From NCBI GenBank assembly GCA_028622995.1, contig JAJQJQ010000060.1, forward strand, positions 620,001 to 684,000: 64,000 bases of DNA, in the 5' to 3' direction. Of the stretch, positions 43,913 to 57,354 are shown in pieces; positions within the stretch are counted from its first letter, which is position 1, and every line of letters begins with the position of its first letter. The notes under the pieces are model-generated. The model worked only from the letters and a program-made list of their open reading frames with translations. It made no database searches and was not told where the DNA came from. The position numbers were made by a program, and so were the translations under genes. The stretch is from Panagrolaimus kolymaensis (taxonomy: Eukaryota > Nematoda > Chromadorea > Rhabditida > Panagrolaimidae).

Positions 43913-44061
43913 ATAAACAAAATAATTTTTCTAATAATTTACTCGTGTCTTTTTTTTTAAAACTAAATAAACTATGCTAGCTAAATAACAAATATTTTTT
44001 TAAATAAACAAATAAACAAAATTTTAAAAGTTTTATAAGCAAAACTATTTTTTCGTTAATT

Positions 44062-45893
44062 TCATTGACTTTGATAATGGTGCGCCGCTTCGTCCAATAA
44101 TTTATCTTCAGTTTTAACCAAATCTCGTCGAAGTTCTTCATAACGCTTTATCGCTTGTTTTAATTCAGCGGTGGATTTACGTTGCTAAAAATTTTTTAAT
44201 GGAATAAAATTTTCCCTTTGAAAATAAAAAAATTCCCGGATTTTTGGTATAATAAAATAAATTTTTTTTTTTGTAACTTCGAAAGTTTTTATATTTATAA
44301 TTTTGAATGACTTTTAAGAATTTTGTTTTGCTGAAGAAAAAAAAACTTACTTGTTCCTCTAATCGAGGCAATAATAATGAAAATTCTGCTACCGTTAATC
44401 GACAATTCATTAGTTCTTGATTTTTACTTCGAACCTAAAAAATTTATTGCGTATGTTTTTATAGAACAAAAACAACAATAAAACTCTAATACTTGAGATT
44501 GTCGAAAAAATACCGAATTTCTTGTTTCAGAAGAAAAATAAAAAACTTACTTCATTTGTAAGCCTTTCAACTTCCTCTTTGAGTTGTTCATTTTCTAATT
44601 TTTGTGCAGCAAGCTCGCTTTCATCCTGAAATAAAATATCTTTGTGTTTTAATCGAAGCAACGAGGAACTATAAAATTAATGGACGTTTTTTCTTAGAAT
44701 TTTTTTAGTTCAAAACAAGTGTAGCTTTTCTTCGAAGTGTTACTATCTTTTTTCTTTTTTTAAAAAGAGTTACTATCATTTGTGTGAAATCTTTACTTCA
44801 TTTTTTAAGACTCAATGTCTCACTTTTTTTTTATCAATCCCTTACACCATCTCCTCAATCTGTTTAGCAATAAAAAAAACAAATGACATCAGATATGTAT
44901 GTTTTTTTTAATACATACATTTATTTTAATCAGGAAGAAGGAGTATTATAATTTTGACTTTTGGGCTGCTATTTTAAAAGTCAACAACTAACTTTAGTCT
45001 GGAAAAAAAATAAAAGCCACGTAATCTCATCCCATCTTCTTCTTCTCCACCTTAAAAAAAGAAAGAAGAAGAGGAAATAAAATGTTTTAAATTCTAGTCG
45101 CTTCTTTTTTAGTTTTTAAGGTTTATTTTTAAAGGATAAAAAAAGGAAATAAAACATTTTTTTTGTCCAAAGAAAAAACTATATAAAAGTTTTATTTTTA
45201 TTTTTTCTTAAAAGTCGTTGGTTGGACTATTATCTCTTAATAAAATATGATTTTTTATTACATTTTTCTATATTGTTTTTATTTGATTTTTTTTCCTATT
45301 TTTATATTCCCTGTTTTTGATTATAAAAAGTCCTGTTTGAGAATCAAAAAGTTTAAAGCGAAACTTACTTGCAATATTTTGATATCCCTTTTTAATGCCG
45401 CGTTTTCTGTTCTCAAAATTGCTAATTCTTCAAACTTTTTGTCGTCAGCTTGTTGCTAAAAATTAAAAAAAAATATTACTCAAAAAAGCCGTTGTTTCAT
45501 TTTATTTTCACTAACCCGAGTTTCATCATTATTTATAAACGCATCAGTTTTTTCTCTTTCCTGAAATTTTTTGTTTGTTTTGAATCTTTCTTTAAAGTTT
45601 CGCTAATTTTTTTTATACCGTTTCTGAATCTTCTTTTTCAAATATTCCAAATAATCGAATAACATCATAAATTTTGGCTCTCGTTCGACAACTTGGGCAA
45701 TTTTTTTCTGTTTCAATATTTGAGTTCTTAAAAACAATGGTTTTTTTTTTGGCGGCCCGAAATAAAAAAAACTTACTATAAGCCAATTATGAATGCAATT
45801 AAAATGAAATACATGTCCACATGGAATTGTAGCGATTGGAAAATTTGCTAAAGGATTCATACAAATTGAACATTGTTGAGCTGAGAAAGACAT
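44062..45893 (-). CDS. TRAIP-like RING-H2 E3 ubiquitin ligase
   Basis: Seven exons (45777-45893, 45619-45726, 45516-45560, 45369-45455, 44551-44625, 44351-44434, 44062-44184) encode 212 residues. The N-terminus is a complete RING-H2: ligands C8, C11, C25, H27, H30, C33, C49 and C52 (CSICMNPL, IPCGHVFHFNC, NCPSC). The remaining ~150 residues are heptad-rich coiled coil (LAILRTENAALKRDIKILQ, LENEQLKEEVERL, LKQAIKRYEELRRDL). This RING-plus-coiled-coil layout is that of TRAIP, which ubiquitinates stalled replication machinery in the nucleus. Human TRAIP is 469 residues, so this protein is short and lacks a visible PIP box, hence TRAIP-like. The gene converges with the chemoreceptor (150 bp apart). 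Confidence 0.82.
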
Positions 45894-48800
45894 GATATTT
45901 ATTTTTTTAGTGGCAGCAATCAACTATTTTTTTTCTGACTCGACCTGAGCTTGTGATTTTGCGTTTAACTTTTTTTTGATTTTTTGCAAAGCTTTTTTCT
46001 CTCTTTGATTTTTTTTCGACATCGCCTAATCGATTTCAATTTTTTTTCTTTCATTCTCAAAACAGCTGTTGTTAAGCTTTTTTTTTTGAACTGATCCTTT
46101 CGCTCATGATAATAATGAAAAGTTTTGTTTTTTTGAAATCAAAACACAGCTGTCTGAAAAACGAGAAAAAAAATATCATCACTTTTTTTCTTCTTGAGCA
46201 AGGTTTGAGTCCAAAATGAGAAAAAATCTTTTATCAAGACTAAAACCCCTGTTATGAAATTTTTTCTCCCTAATATTAAAAGTAGGATAAAAAAAATGCT
46301 TTCACATGTGTGTCGTCCCTTTTTTAATCGCATAAAACTCTTCTAAAAATTATTACGACATCAAATAATAATTATGTTAACTTTAAGCTTGTGTTTGTGA
46401 GTAACAACAACGCGCTTTTAAGACTTGTCTATCTATTAAATAAAAAAGAAAAAAGTTGTTTTGCTGACCGCTTAGTAATATGTATGTAAGAAAAAAAAAG
46501 CAGATGATTTGTGACGTTGTAAAATATATGTATAAATATATATTTTTTATAGCGGAAGAAATTAAGCAAAAACAACAAAAATAAGATTGAAAAATATTTA
46601 AAAGTGCAAAAAGAAAAGCAACTTCGAGTAATTAATGACGTTTCTGAAGAATAAAGTCAAAAATGAGAATTTACAAATTTTCCTAAGAATTTTTTTTTAT
46701 CTTTAACTCCTAATGTAAAGAGAAACACCGTAGACTTTTTTTTTTAACTTGAAAGTCAAAAAATTAAAAATAAAACAATCTGTTTTTTTTCATTATAACT
46801 TTTTGATTCTAAAATAAAATTTTTCCTTCCTAAAATTCTATTAGACACTTACTTCCTTTTAGCAAATTTTTTTGCAGAAAAAAAAATAAATTAGAGATTA
46901 AAAAAACTGCAAAAAAATTTAGTTGTTGCAAAAAAAAACAATCGACTTTTGACCTTTTTGATTGTTGGTTTATTTAATAAGGTTAAGAAGAATTGGATTA
47001 AATTATTTGCATATTAATAAGTAATTCGAATTAAAGTATAGTTTGTATTAATTTTTTAGTTTGTTACGTAAAAGTTTTTTTTAAATTCTTTAAATAATTT
47101 TGCGTCACCATCTAAGTCTCGAGGAAATTAAAAAAGACACTTAAAGCTTGTGAATGAGACATGAATCATAGGAAATTATTTATGCATAGTTAAGTTTTTA
47201 AGATTAAAATTAATTTCAAATTAAAAAAAATGTTGACTACTGTAACAGCAGCTACCTACGTATATGGAAACGAAATTTTTTTTCGCATAAACAATTTTTT
47301 TAAGAAAAAAATGATTTTTTTGTTATAAAAAAAATAAAATTACGGTAGTCCAAGCCCCAAAACATAATTTTTCAAAAATGCATTCATCAGCTCAAACAAT
47401 TTTTTTTTTTCATAAAGTCACGTATATGTGTTGTGTTTTTATGGTCCGAAACTATTTTTTGTTTTAATTAATTAACTCTATTTAAAAACTGGAGTCTGGA
47501 AACCAATGGAAAAAATAATAATAATTATAAATTAATTTTTAATTCTTAACCTTTGGCGCCCGTGGTGGCCATGGAAGTAAAAAGCATTGTCTGCGAATAA
47601 ATAATTGCAATTTTTTGGGTTGGGTGCAAACTATATAACAATAATTATTTTTGAAAATGAATTCCAGTTTGACTTGACATTTTTAATTTGAGCCACGAAT
47701 ATTTCTTTATGCTTTGGCGTTTGACTCTGATGAACGGAAAAATAAATATATATATATTTTCTTGGAAATGTCACGTCTTTAATGAATAAAACCAAAGAAA
47801 GAACAAACATTTTTTTTAGATAAGCGTTTATTTCAAAAAAGCTATGTAGAAAAAATTTGTTTCAAATATTTTGAATTTGATTTATAAAAAAGTTAATGAA
47901 ACATGCTTCCTGAAATTCGATACCCTAAACCACTTAATTTATTTTTTTGAATGAATATTCCTAACTTTGTTTATGCAAATAAATAAATGAATTTAAAAAA
48001 GTACACCGTGAGCTCCAAAATAGACTAGTATGTATATTTGTACATATTCAAGTGTTCAAATGCATAGGGTTTTTTGAGATATATTTTTTTCTTACCTTCT
48101 TACTTATTTATTAACTTAGATACTGTAGACGACGACAACCCTTAAAAACCTTGTGTTTTAAATTAAAATTTCTGTTTAACCCCACAAAAATAGAATGACG
48201 ACAGATGAATAATTTTTATTCTACTTCTCAGGTATTACTATAATATATGCGTGCCTTATCGAATAAATTTTTTTTTCTCAGGTATAAGGAATGTTCATAA
48301 ACAAAAAATAAAGATAGCTTGCTTGGCTTGGAATTATTTATTACTACGGTTGTTGTTTGCTTTATCGAAAAATAATAATTATAACTTTTTTAAGAGAAAT
48401 TTTTTTGTTTGTTTGTTTGATTTCTGCTGCATAAAAATTTCACGTTTCTTCAGCAGAAAACTTAATTTGTTTTTTAAAAAATATTTCTTTTAATTTACCT
48501 TTGTCACATGCCAAAAATAATGAATCATTGGTTAATTGCGTTTTGTTTTTTGTATGTTTTTTTCATATCTTACGCCATCACTTCTTCGATAAGCTGATTT
48601 GGTTTCAAAGTCCAAAAAATGAGCAAACACATGTATAAGAAATCAAAAAACTGAATAAGCAAGAAAAAAAAGTGGTCAAAATTTTGTTTACTTCAAAAAA
48701 AGAAGAGGATTTGCTTACGCAAATTTTTTTTTAAACTCCAACCATATGATTTTTTTTGGGATTGTAGTTGACTTAAATTTTTTTTTAACTTTAAGCAAAC

Positions 48801-51800
48801 GAAGATGGATAAGCATAGTTAATCTGTTTCCTTTTTAATTTTTTTTATCAAAGATGGTTCGGATTATATTTTATAAAAGTTTTAATGGAAATCTGAACTT
48901 CTATATAAATACCATACTTTGACAGAGAGGAAAGACGGGCAACGGTGTCCATTTTATTGGTGCCAATCTTGACGACATAAAATATGGCTATCATTTTATC
49001 CAGAATTATTGATATGATTCAATAAGAATTTAAAAAATTAGTCTATTTTCATTCAAACCACGAAAAAAATAGAGTTTTTGATACTGAAATTAATGGTATT
49101 AATTTTTATTTTATTTAATAAAATCTTTGGGTCTTAAAATAGATTATTAAAAGCTTTATTGTTGATATTCTAAAAAAAGAAAATAATTTGTAAAAAAGAT
49201 AATTAATCTTTAATTAAAGCAACGACCTTAAATAAAATAACCATGTTTTTTTTTTGATTAATTATTTAATTTTGACACTTTTAAAAAAAAAATTATGTAT
49301 TTTTTATGTCTGTAAAATGAGGAACAAAAAGTATCTAAAACAATCGGTCAACATTGGCTTTTCTCTTTTTTAAAATATTCTTTAATGCTTAACCATACTT
49401 CCTAATAATAACTTCATACACACCAAAAACAACCAAGAAACCATTATGAATAAATAATTAATAAAACTTCGAAATTATGAAAACCATTTTTTTGGCTTCT
49501 CTTCACATTTCACATTTCTCAAAGCTACCGTATATTTTATTTTATTTTTTGTTGTTTCGTTTTTATTTTTGAAACACAACAAAAAATAACCAAAATATTT
49601 TTTGAAACTTCATTTTTTTAAATTTGTATTATTTTTCTTTATTGCGTTTCTCAATGACGCCTATCATGAATGAACTTCTCCAACAACACAACCCAAAGCC
49701 CAGAAGTTCAAAGCATATGAGTGATTATAAAAAAAAGAAGCAAGTTTGACTTTTTGGACTTTCCTTCTCATTTTTGTTTTTTTACGCTTATCAAACAAAA
49801 AACCATAATTTAAAAATGAAAAATAGTGGCCTCAATTAAGTCACCCTCAAGGGATAGTTCTAATGTTTACAAAAAAATAAATGTTTTAAGAATCCTACAT
49901 TTTTTTCTATCAACCAATGTGTAAAAAAACATGTTAATAATTACTCCATAAATTTTTTTTCCAAATTACGGTAATTTTTTTATTTCTATAAAAGCCGTAG
50001 TATCGCGTTTTTAAAAGTGTAATAATACAGCGTATTTTTTTTTGTTTTAAGGACTACACGAACTTTCTTTTTCCTATTCATCAGTAAAAAAAAAATTTTA
50101 TATCTTACTCCACTATTTTTTTATTATTATTAACAATTATAACGATAGTTAGCTAACACGAAAGACATTTATGACGTTCAAAATCCTAAAACTTTTGTCT
50201 TTTATTCTTAGTTTTTGGAATTTTCTTAAATTTGTGATGGTTTTTTAGTCATTCGCGTGGATGCGTGTAGTTGGTGCCATAATAAAAAGTTTTCTTTTGT
50301 CCTTCCGCGTTTTTTGTTTTTAAGTTTAATTAAATATTTCGTGTTTATATATTCCAACTTCCTAAATAAATAAATAAATAAAGGTTGTATAAAAGTACAC
50401 AGATTTTAAGGAATGTTACAATTTTGAGGCGATGGTTTCTTAGTTACAGAAGCTTCGGAAACTATTAGAGTTTCGTCCTTTTTTTTGCTTTTTAATTTTA
50501 TTCCATCCAAATTTGGATGAATTGAGTGCATATTTTCTATATTTGAGGGCATTCAAGGCTCCTTTATTTTTTTTTATTTTTTAGCAACAAAATTTTATGT
50601 GGATAAAATTTTAACTTTTTAAAAGCACTTTATTTTAGTTACCATTGTATTTTTTTACAGATTAGTTCCAACAATTTTTTTAATTTAGAAAATTAAAAAT
50701 ACATATATTTGATATTTCCATTTCGCTTTTTTGCAAAATTTTATATAGTATTAAAATTTAAAACTTTTACATTTATAACAAAATTTTTGTTATTTTCTCG
50801 ATGCATCTTTTGGTACCTTTTTTTAATTCCACTTTATAAAATCTCATCATAGGCTATATTAAATTTGTTGCAAATATGTACCTATAATCCCATAAAAGAT
50901 TATCTCTTATATAGTGTACTTTGAAATAAATTATTTTATTTAAAGATTCAAAGAAGATTAAGAAAAATTAATCCTTTTTTTAAAACAAAAAAGAAAGATG
51001 GCATTGAGTTCTTTTTTTAGCTTCGCCATTAATTTGAACTTTTATTTCATTTAAAAATTTTGAAGAATATTAATTCACATAAAAATTAAGAAAACCAAAG
51101 ATTTCGAATGAATTTAATCAAAAGTAATTTATATATATATATTAATTTTTTTACAAATGACTGAATTTGGCCTTTCCATTTTTAAGATGATTTACTTTCT
51201 AAAATTGTTTGCACTTTTACTTTACATTTTTTTAGATGATTCGCATCGCCGAAAGAAAAAATATAATATATTAGGTCAAATTAAAGTAAAAATTAATTAA
51301 TTCCTAAGAAAAGAATAATGTTTTCTTAAGTTATTATTTTTTCTTTTCTTATTCTCGAGATTAGAATTACGTCTTATTTTGAAGATGACATGGCCATGCT
51401 ATTTTCCCAATAATAATAATATTGGAAATATATGTGTAGGGGCATAATTTTCGGCTTTATTGAATAAGGACATTTCTCTAATATTTGTTTAGCAAAAAAA
51501 AAAGAGAGGGAGGTGAAATATAAGTGCGTCAACAAGGATTTTTTAATTTTTTGATTTGGGTTAACTTATCTCTATTCTTGGTATTATTTGTGGAAGGTGT
51601 AAAAAATTAGCGTTTAAGAAATACAAAAAAAATTTTGATCTTTTAAAAGACAAAAAGATAAACTAAATCCTCTAATGTTTCTGTAGCTAAAAAAATAAAA
51701 CTAAACCAAAAATATGCTACAGAAATTTTTTAAATGAAATTTCCCAAGTAAAGAATTTGTTGTTAGAGGATTTCATTATTTGAATTGAAAATTCTTGCAG

Positions 51801-54370
51801 ATTAAAATGTAATTTTTGTACCGTAGGTATTTGTTTTTTTTGTTGTTGCAAATTTATAAGTTTCAACGACGACAAAAAAAAATATATCAAAAAAACCTCA
51901 ATCTTTGAATATTTATTTTAACTTTTGTTGCTACAAAAACAATCCAACCAAAAAATATTTAATAAAAGACTAAAAAAATTTTTTCAGCAGATTGCTATAT
52001 TATTTTTTTTTTTGTTGCTGTTTTTAAAAGATATTTCCATTTTTTTCGTTTGTTGTTGAACGCATTTGACTACTTTTTTATTCTTTAAAAATCATAAAAA
52101 AATTCCCCTAAGAAATTTAGACCCTCCAAGAGATAAGCTTTTAATTAGTGTAGCGTAGCCTAATTTGCTTGTTTTCGTAGTAACCCTTTTTTTCAGACTA
52201 CATACAAGAAAAAATTTTCAATAAAAGAATAATAATGAAAATAAAAATTTTATAACGGAAATAACCTTTAATTACGTATAAAGCAGATAAAAAGGTAAAC
52301 AACCTAAATATACGTAAGAAATAAAATTAAATTTCTTTAATTTACAGTATTTTCAAAAAATCAAAATCTTTTAATAACTTTATTCATTTTATTTTTTTTT
52401 CCTCACGCCCGCTCAAAAACGGGTACGGTAGCTAACATAAAAAAAAGTGACGATAATTAATTTCATTATTCAATAGTTTTTTTAATTTTTGCAATATTAA
52501 TTTATCTTAAAAATATTTTTTCTTTTAATTTTTTCATGGTTAAAATTCTTTGAATTCGCTCGTATTGTTTTTATTTTGCTTTTGATGAGTAAGTTTTCGT
52601 GCTACATTTTTGTTTTAATCGAAAACTAAAAAACTTTAGATTTTTTATTATTGCTTGAATCATTTTTGTCAGAGATAAATGATTATTCATTTTTTTCCTA
52701 TAATTTGTGTTTTCAAAAACGTAAAATCATGAAAATTTAACCAAGCATTAAATTCAACAAATTCTTAAAAAAGTTAATTACTTAATAACTTAATTTTTAT
52801 TACGTTTTTTTCTCTTAAATAACCACGGGTTTTTGATTCTTAAATAAATAATAAATGTGTGTCATCCGTCATTCATGCATTTATCTTGTTTTTACTCAAA
52901 ATTTGGAGTATATAAGAAAAGAGTTTTTTTGCAGGAAAAAATAAGTTTTCATTTTCAAGTGAGCCTACTTTTCTATTATGGAAAAGCTTGAAAGGAGAAT
53001 ACTGTATCTTTTTTTACTTTTTTGTTATTTATTTTTTTATAGTTTTTTTTATTGCGTTTTGACTATATCGTGTAGCCAAAGCTACAGTACCCAACTATAA
53101 AATAAGAATCATTTTGTTCTTTTTTTTCTAATAAAAAACATACAAAAAAAATAATTTCAAAGAAAATAATTTTTTGTGTGTTGTGTGGCCTTTAAAAAAA
53201 AGTAATAATAGAACCATAATTTTTATTCTCTTTTCTTCTTTTTTTTATTGTTTTAGTATTAAAACAATAGCAATAAAAAAATTTTAGGTCTGTATTTTGC
53301 GTTTTTGCGTGTTCGTATCATCATAAATACCCGATAGCTTTTTTTTGCGTGATTCGATTTGAATAAAATAAAAATAAGTTTTTTGAATGAGGTAAAAAAG
53401 GAAACCCACTAAAACAAAAGTTTTTCTTTCTTCTTGCTTTTCATAATGGATAAAAAAGGCGGGTATTTTTTATCACGTATAAAAAAAACATATATATATT
53501 CCAAATAAATAATATTTTTTGATAAATTTTTTTATTAAACATGGAATCTTTTGCCTTCACTCTAATTTGAAAAGAGGGCGAACGACTTCCTATTTTTAAC
53601 AAAATTCTTTTTTTAAATCGGAAGTTTATCTTTTCTTCCTGCGTCATCCATTCACATATGCATATGTATGAATGAATGAATCTTCATAAATGAGACGACG
53701 ACGACGTGGGTCTAATAAAAGCTATTGAAAAATTTTACATAATAAAAACACAAATTTAAAAACAAAATCTGAAGTTTGATGAGATTATAGCCTTTCTTTC
53801 TTTTTTTGGGAATCATGCTGCTTTTATGAATGAAAAAAAGATTTAATTTTTAATACTTAAGAAATTAGTCCTAATTTTTTTATAGACATTTTTATCCCTC
53901 TTTTTCATCTTTTTAATTTATCTTTATTGCCAACTTCCTCTACGTTTTTTTGCTTGGTTTTTTTATTCTCTGCCTTTTTTGTTGTTGTTGTTATTCTTCT
54001 TTTTTTCTGCATTTTTGTAGCCCTTTTGAGTCCGACGAAAAAAGCAAGCCCATGAAGCCACAAATTTTTTTCAAATAAAAAACCTTATTTTTTTTTGTTT
54101 TTTTGTCAGCCTTTATTTTTCCCATCCAAACAATGGATGGGCGTAAATAAATATGGAACCACATCATTTATTTAAAAAAACTTTATAAATTAATAATATA
54201 AAAAATACGTTATTTTTGTTTTTGCGATTTCATGATTTCTTTTTGTTTTTTTAAACTCGCGTGGAATGTTTTTGTTTTTTACTTTTTTGCCAAAAAAAAA
54301 TTTAAGCTTTAAAAATTATTTTTTTAGGTAGTTTAAATAATTTTCCCTTCCAATTAACTCAATAAAAAAA
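45894..54370. other. 8.5 kb gene-poor region
   Basis: No exon chain or family motif was found on either strand. The DNA is A/T tracts with short TATATA and AATAAT runs. Frames that appear open are Phe/Lys/Asn-rich readings of those tracts. Long upstream regions are common for neuronal genes such as the peptide gene at 54371, but no specific element is recognised. Confidence 0.5.
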
Positions 54371-55243
54371 ATGGAATTATTCGGTATTCTTCTTTGCATT
54401 TCTGCTTTATTATCATTTTCATCTGCTTTTAAATTAGTACAAAAAATTCCTATCGAATTTCAATATCAAAGACCATCATCGCCTGCCATTTATGAAATAA
54501 ATCAAAATTTTGGTTCAATACTGCCATTTGATGAAACTGAAGAAGACGAATCATCTGTGATATCACACAAAACAGATACGGTAAGTCTTAAGTCATTTTG
54601 AAGCAAAAATAAAAAAATGTCTGGCAAATTTTTTTTTTAAATATTTGGATCTCAAGGCAAAAAAATTAATTACATGAGAGTCCTAAAACAAAAACTTTTA
54701 AAAAAATCCAGCACCAAACTTCTGGAAGCTTTCATGCTTTTGGACTTTATAAAAGATCAAAAATTCTATATATTCCAATATGCAAAATAATGGCACACAT
54801 AAAATACAAACTGTTTATAAATTAAAGCCGCGAAATAAAAAAAGATTAAAAAAACAAAATAAAATTTTTGGATTTTTCCTAACAATTTTTGCCATGTTTT
54901 TTGTTTAATTAAATTCAAAAAACAAACACAGAAAAAATAAAAGTTTAAAATACTAACACAAAAACAGCTGATCATAAAGCAACATAGAATCTTGAATAGA
55001 AAAAATATTCACACAAAATACAAAAACCATCGGATTTTTAATTCCAAATTAAATATATATATTTTTTTGCAGGTTGACCAACTCCAACAACGACAACGTC
55101 GAAGCCGTGGCGGTAACAGCCGAAATTTGCGTTCACTTTTAAACAATCTTCGTGGTTCATCTTTTGAACGATCAACAAACAAAGTAGATCCAATGTGTTT
55201 TTTCACTGCTTTACCTTGCAGAAGCATACGTCAAAGTAATTAA
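54371..55243 (+). CDS. Candidate neuropeptide precursor with allatostatin-C-like loop
   Basis: Two exons (54371-54580, 55073-55243) encode 126 residues. Residues 1-19 (MELFGILLCISALLSFSSA) form a clear signal peptide. The middle is acidic (ETEEDESS), followed by basic sites (QRQRRSRGG) suited to prohormone convertases. Near the C-terminus lies VDPMCFFTALPCRSIRQSN. The loop C-F-F-x4-C has six residues between the two cysteines and aromatic residues first, the same spacing and start as the allatostatin-C loop (CYFNPISC). That fits a cyclic signalling peptide released from neurons and acting on a GPCR. The resemblance is short, so a different Cys-loop peptide is possible. A polyadenylation signal AATAAA lies at 55343-55348. 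Confidence 0.72.
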
Positions 55244-55700
55244 TTAGCTGCTGCAGCTTTAAGTTTTTGTTTTTTAAAAAGTTAATATTATTATTTTCTG
55301 TTGTTTTCCTGTTTTTTTTTAAATTAAAATTTTACAAATAATAATAAATATGTTAATGAAAAGTAATTTTCTTGAGAAAAACAATACAGTATATTAAATT
55401 TCTTAATGATTTATGCTTCAGTTTTTTTTTAAATTTATCAAAGAAATCTTAAAAACAAAATAAATATTTAAATAGGAATAGAGAATGGTTTTATTATTTA
55501 CACGAAAAATAAAATAAATTAACATATTTTTAAACAAAGTTATCACATTATGTAAATTCTTCTCGTCCTTTTTTTTTGCAATATTTATCTTTGCTTTTTC
55601 CCAATTTTTTGGCTGTCAAAATTTATGAATTCTCATATAATTGTGCTTGGAATGGAGCCAATTCTCATTTTAAGGTAACAGAAAAAAAGTCATTCATTTT
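55244..55700. other. Short intergenic spacer between convergent 3' ends
   Basis: Contains the 3' UTRs of the peptide gene and the second chemoreceptor gene; nothing else seen. Confidence 0.6.
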
Positions 55701-57354
55701 TTATTTCCATTGCTCTTTTAAACCTTTAAAATAATTATCATTTGTTATTGCCGTGGGTAAACTCTTTCCCAATGGACTTAAAACGGTTGGATTTAGTTTA
55801 TGAATTTCAGAGATTTTAGTATTCTTTGTTTTTGAATTGATTTTTAAATCTTTAATCATAATTAAAATGAATGATAAATTATATGTCTAAAAATTAGATG
55901 TATTTAACTTCAAAAAAAAAGAAAAACAAACCAAAAGAAACAAAGCTGTTGGAGCAGCTCTGCCCGTAATTAAATTATAAATTAACGTTGCTATTAATCC
56001 AATGGGAGCAACAGTAGCATAAATAAATATTTGAGAAAATATAAATGTTAAAACTTTAATGTTTTCGAGGATCTAAAAATAAAAATATTTCGAAATTAAT
56101 TTTAAAGATACTGTAAATGCCAAAAATAGCTTTGATTAGCTTTAGAAAATCCATCCAATTTTGAATAGGTAGGTTTTTTGAAAGATCGCAAAAAAAAAAG
56201 AAGCATTTATTTATTAAAATTTGATGCTTTTACAGTAAAATATATTTTCATTTTTATTCTTTTTTTTTAGGTGGTCATAAACCAAGAACCAAAGTCAATT
56301 AATTAATTACCATTAATACGCGTAACAACATTTTAATTAATTAATTAATATTACGGAAGTTTTACATTTTTTTTATCTTTCGAGTTTCAACTTTAAAAAT
56401 CTTCCTCATTCAAAAAAAAATGATTATTACCTGACATCGCTGTCTCAGAGTTACTCGATATGCCAATAATTTATACATTTGCCTATTTCGTCCACGCAAA
56501 AGTTGACCAGCCATTAAAGTTATTATATGAACTGCGATATCTGCATAAACCAGGGCAAAATATACATTTTTAAAACTTTCAATAAAAATCCCTAAAAAAA
56601 TTTACATATTTTAAAATTCAAAAAACATTACGAATTTATTTTTCTTTTTGCATTTAGAAATACTTTTTCAAATATTTAGAAAAACTCCTTTGAATTCCAA
56701 ATTTGCGAATAATATACTTTTTTAAAAACTTACAAGCCCCACTCGGAAAAATATAAATTATTGCTAAAAAATATGAAAAAAATGTTAAAATAATAAATAC
56801 ACGAATTCCAGAAGTATATCGTTCAAGATAAATAGTTGAAACCATTCGTTCTATAATAAGCAGCAATAAACTTCCACGAAATTGTTGAGCGAAAAAAGAT
56901 AAAATTAATTTCGAAAGTTTCATTGCTATCACAGTTTCATCAGAAAATGTAAAATAAAATATTGAAAGAAATATTGATGCCAAACATGTTGCAAGGCTAT
57001 ATGGTATGGTACAAGTTAATAAATATAATCTGAAGAAAATGGAATTAATAAAAATTTAAATAAGTTTTATTTATTAAAAAAATTTTTTTGTTTGACTTAA
57101 AAAAAGCCAAGTTTGTGTCCCAAGTTGAAGATTTTGATAATTATAATTTTTTAAAATTTTCGTTTCGAGACTTTTTGTTTTGTTTTAAAGCACATATGTA
57201 CTTACCTCAAACTTTTTGGTAAAACTTTATAACTATCAGGTTTGGTTTTAATATAATAACAAAATATTATTAATGCTGTCACGGCTAATAACATATTAGC
57301 TATATTTACGACGGTGAAAAATACACTTTGAGTATGGGTAATTTTGAAATCCAT
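55701..57354 (-). CDS. Seven-transmembrane chemoreceptor (Sre/Srb-like), second gene
   Basis: Five exons (57206-57354, 56734-57029, 56431-56591, 55932-56072, 55701-55886) sum to 933 bp and encode 310 residues. Helices include VVNIANMLLAVTALIIFCYY, LLLLIIERMVSTIYLERY and FIILTFFSYFLAIIYIF. IERMVSTIYLERY resembles the post-TM3 motif of the Sre group, and QRCQILENI is the RxQxxENI-type motif before TM6. The tail ends GLKEQWK, close to EQLRKQWT of the receptor at 41005, so the two are probably paralogs, although they lie 12 kb apart on opposite strands. A TTTTTTTTGTAG acceptor just upstream of the ATG could be a trans-splice site. Confidence 0.83.

Noticed and set aside
45894..54370. Known nematode microRNAs or further coding exons in the gene-poor region
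   Set aside because: No let-7 or lin-4 core sequence or exon chain was found by eye; a covariance or RNA-seq search would be needed to go further.
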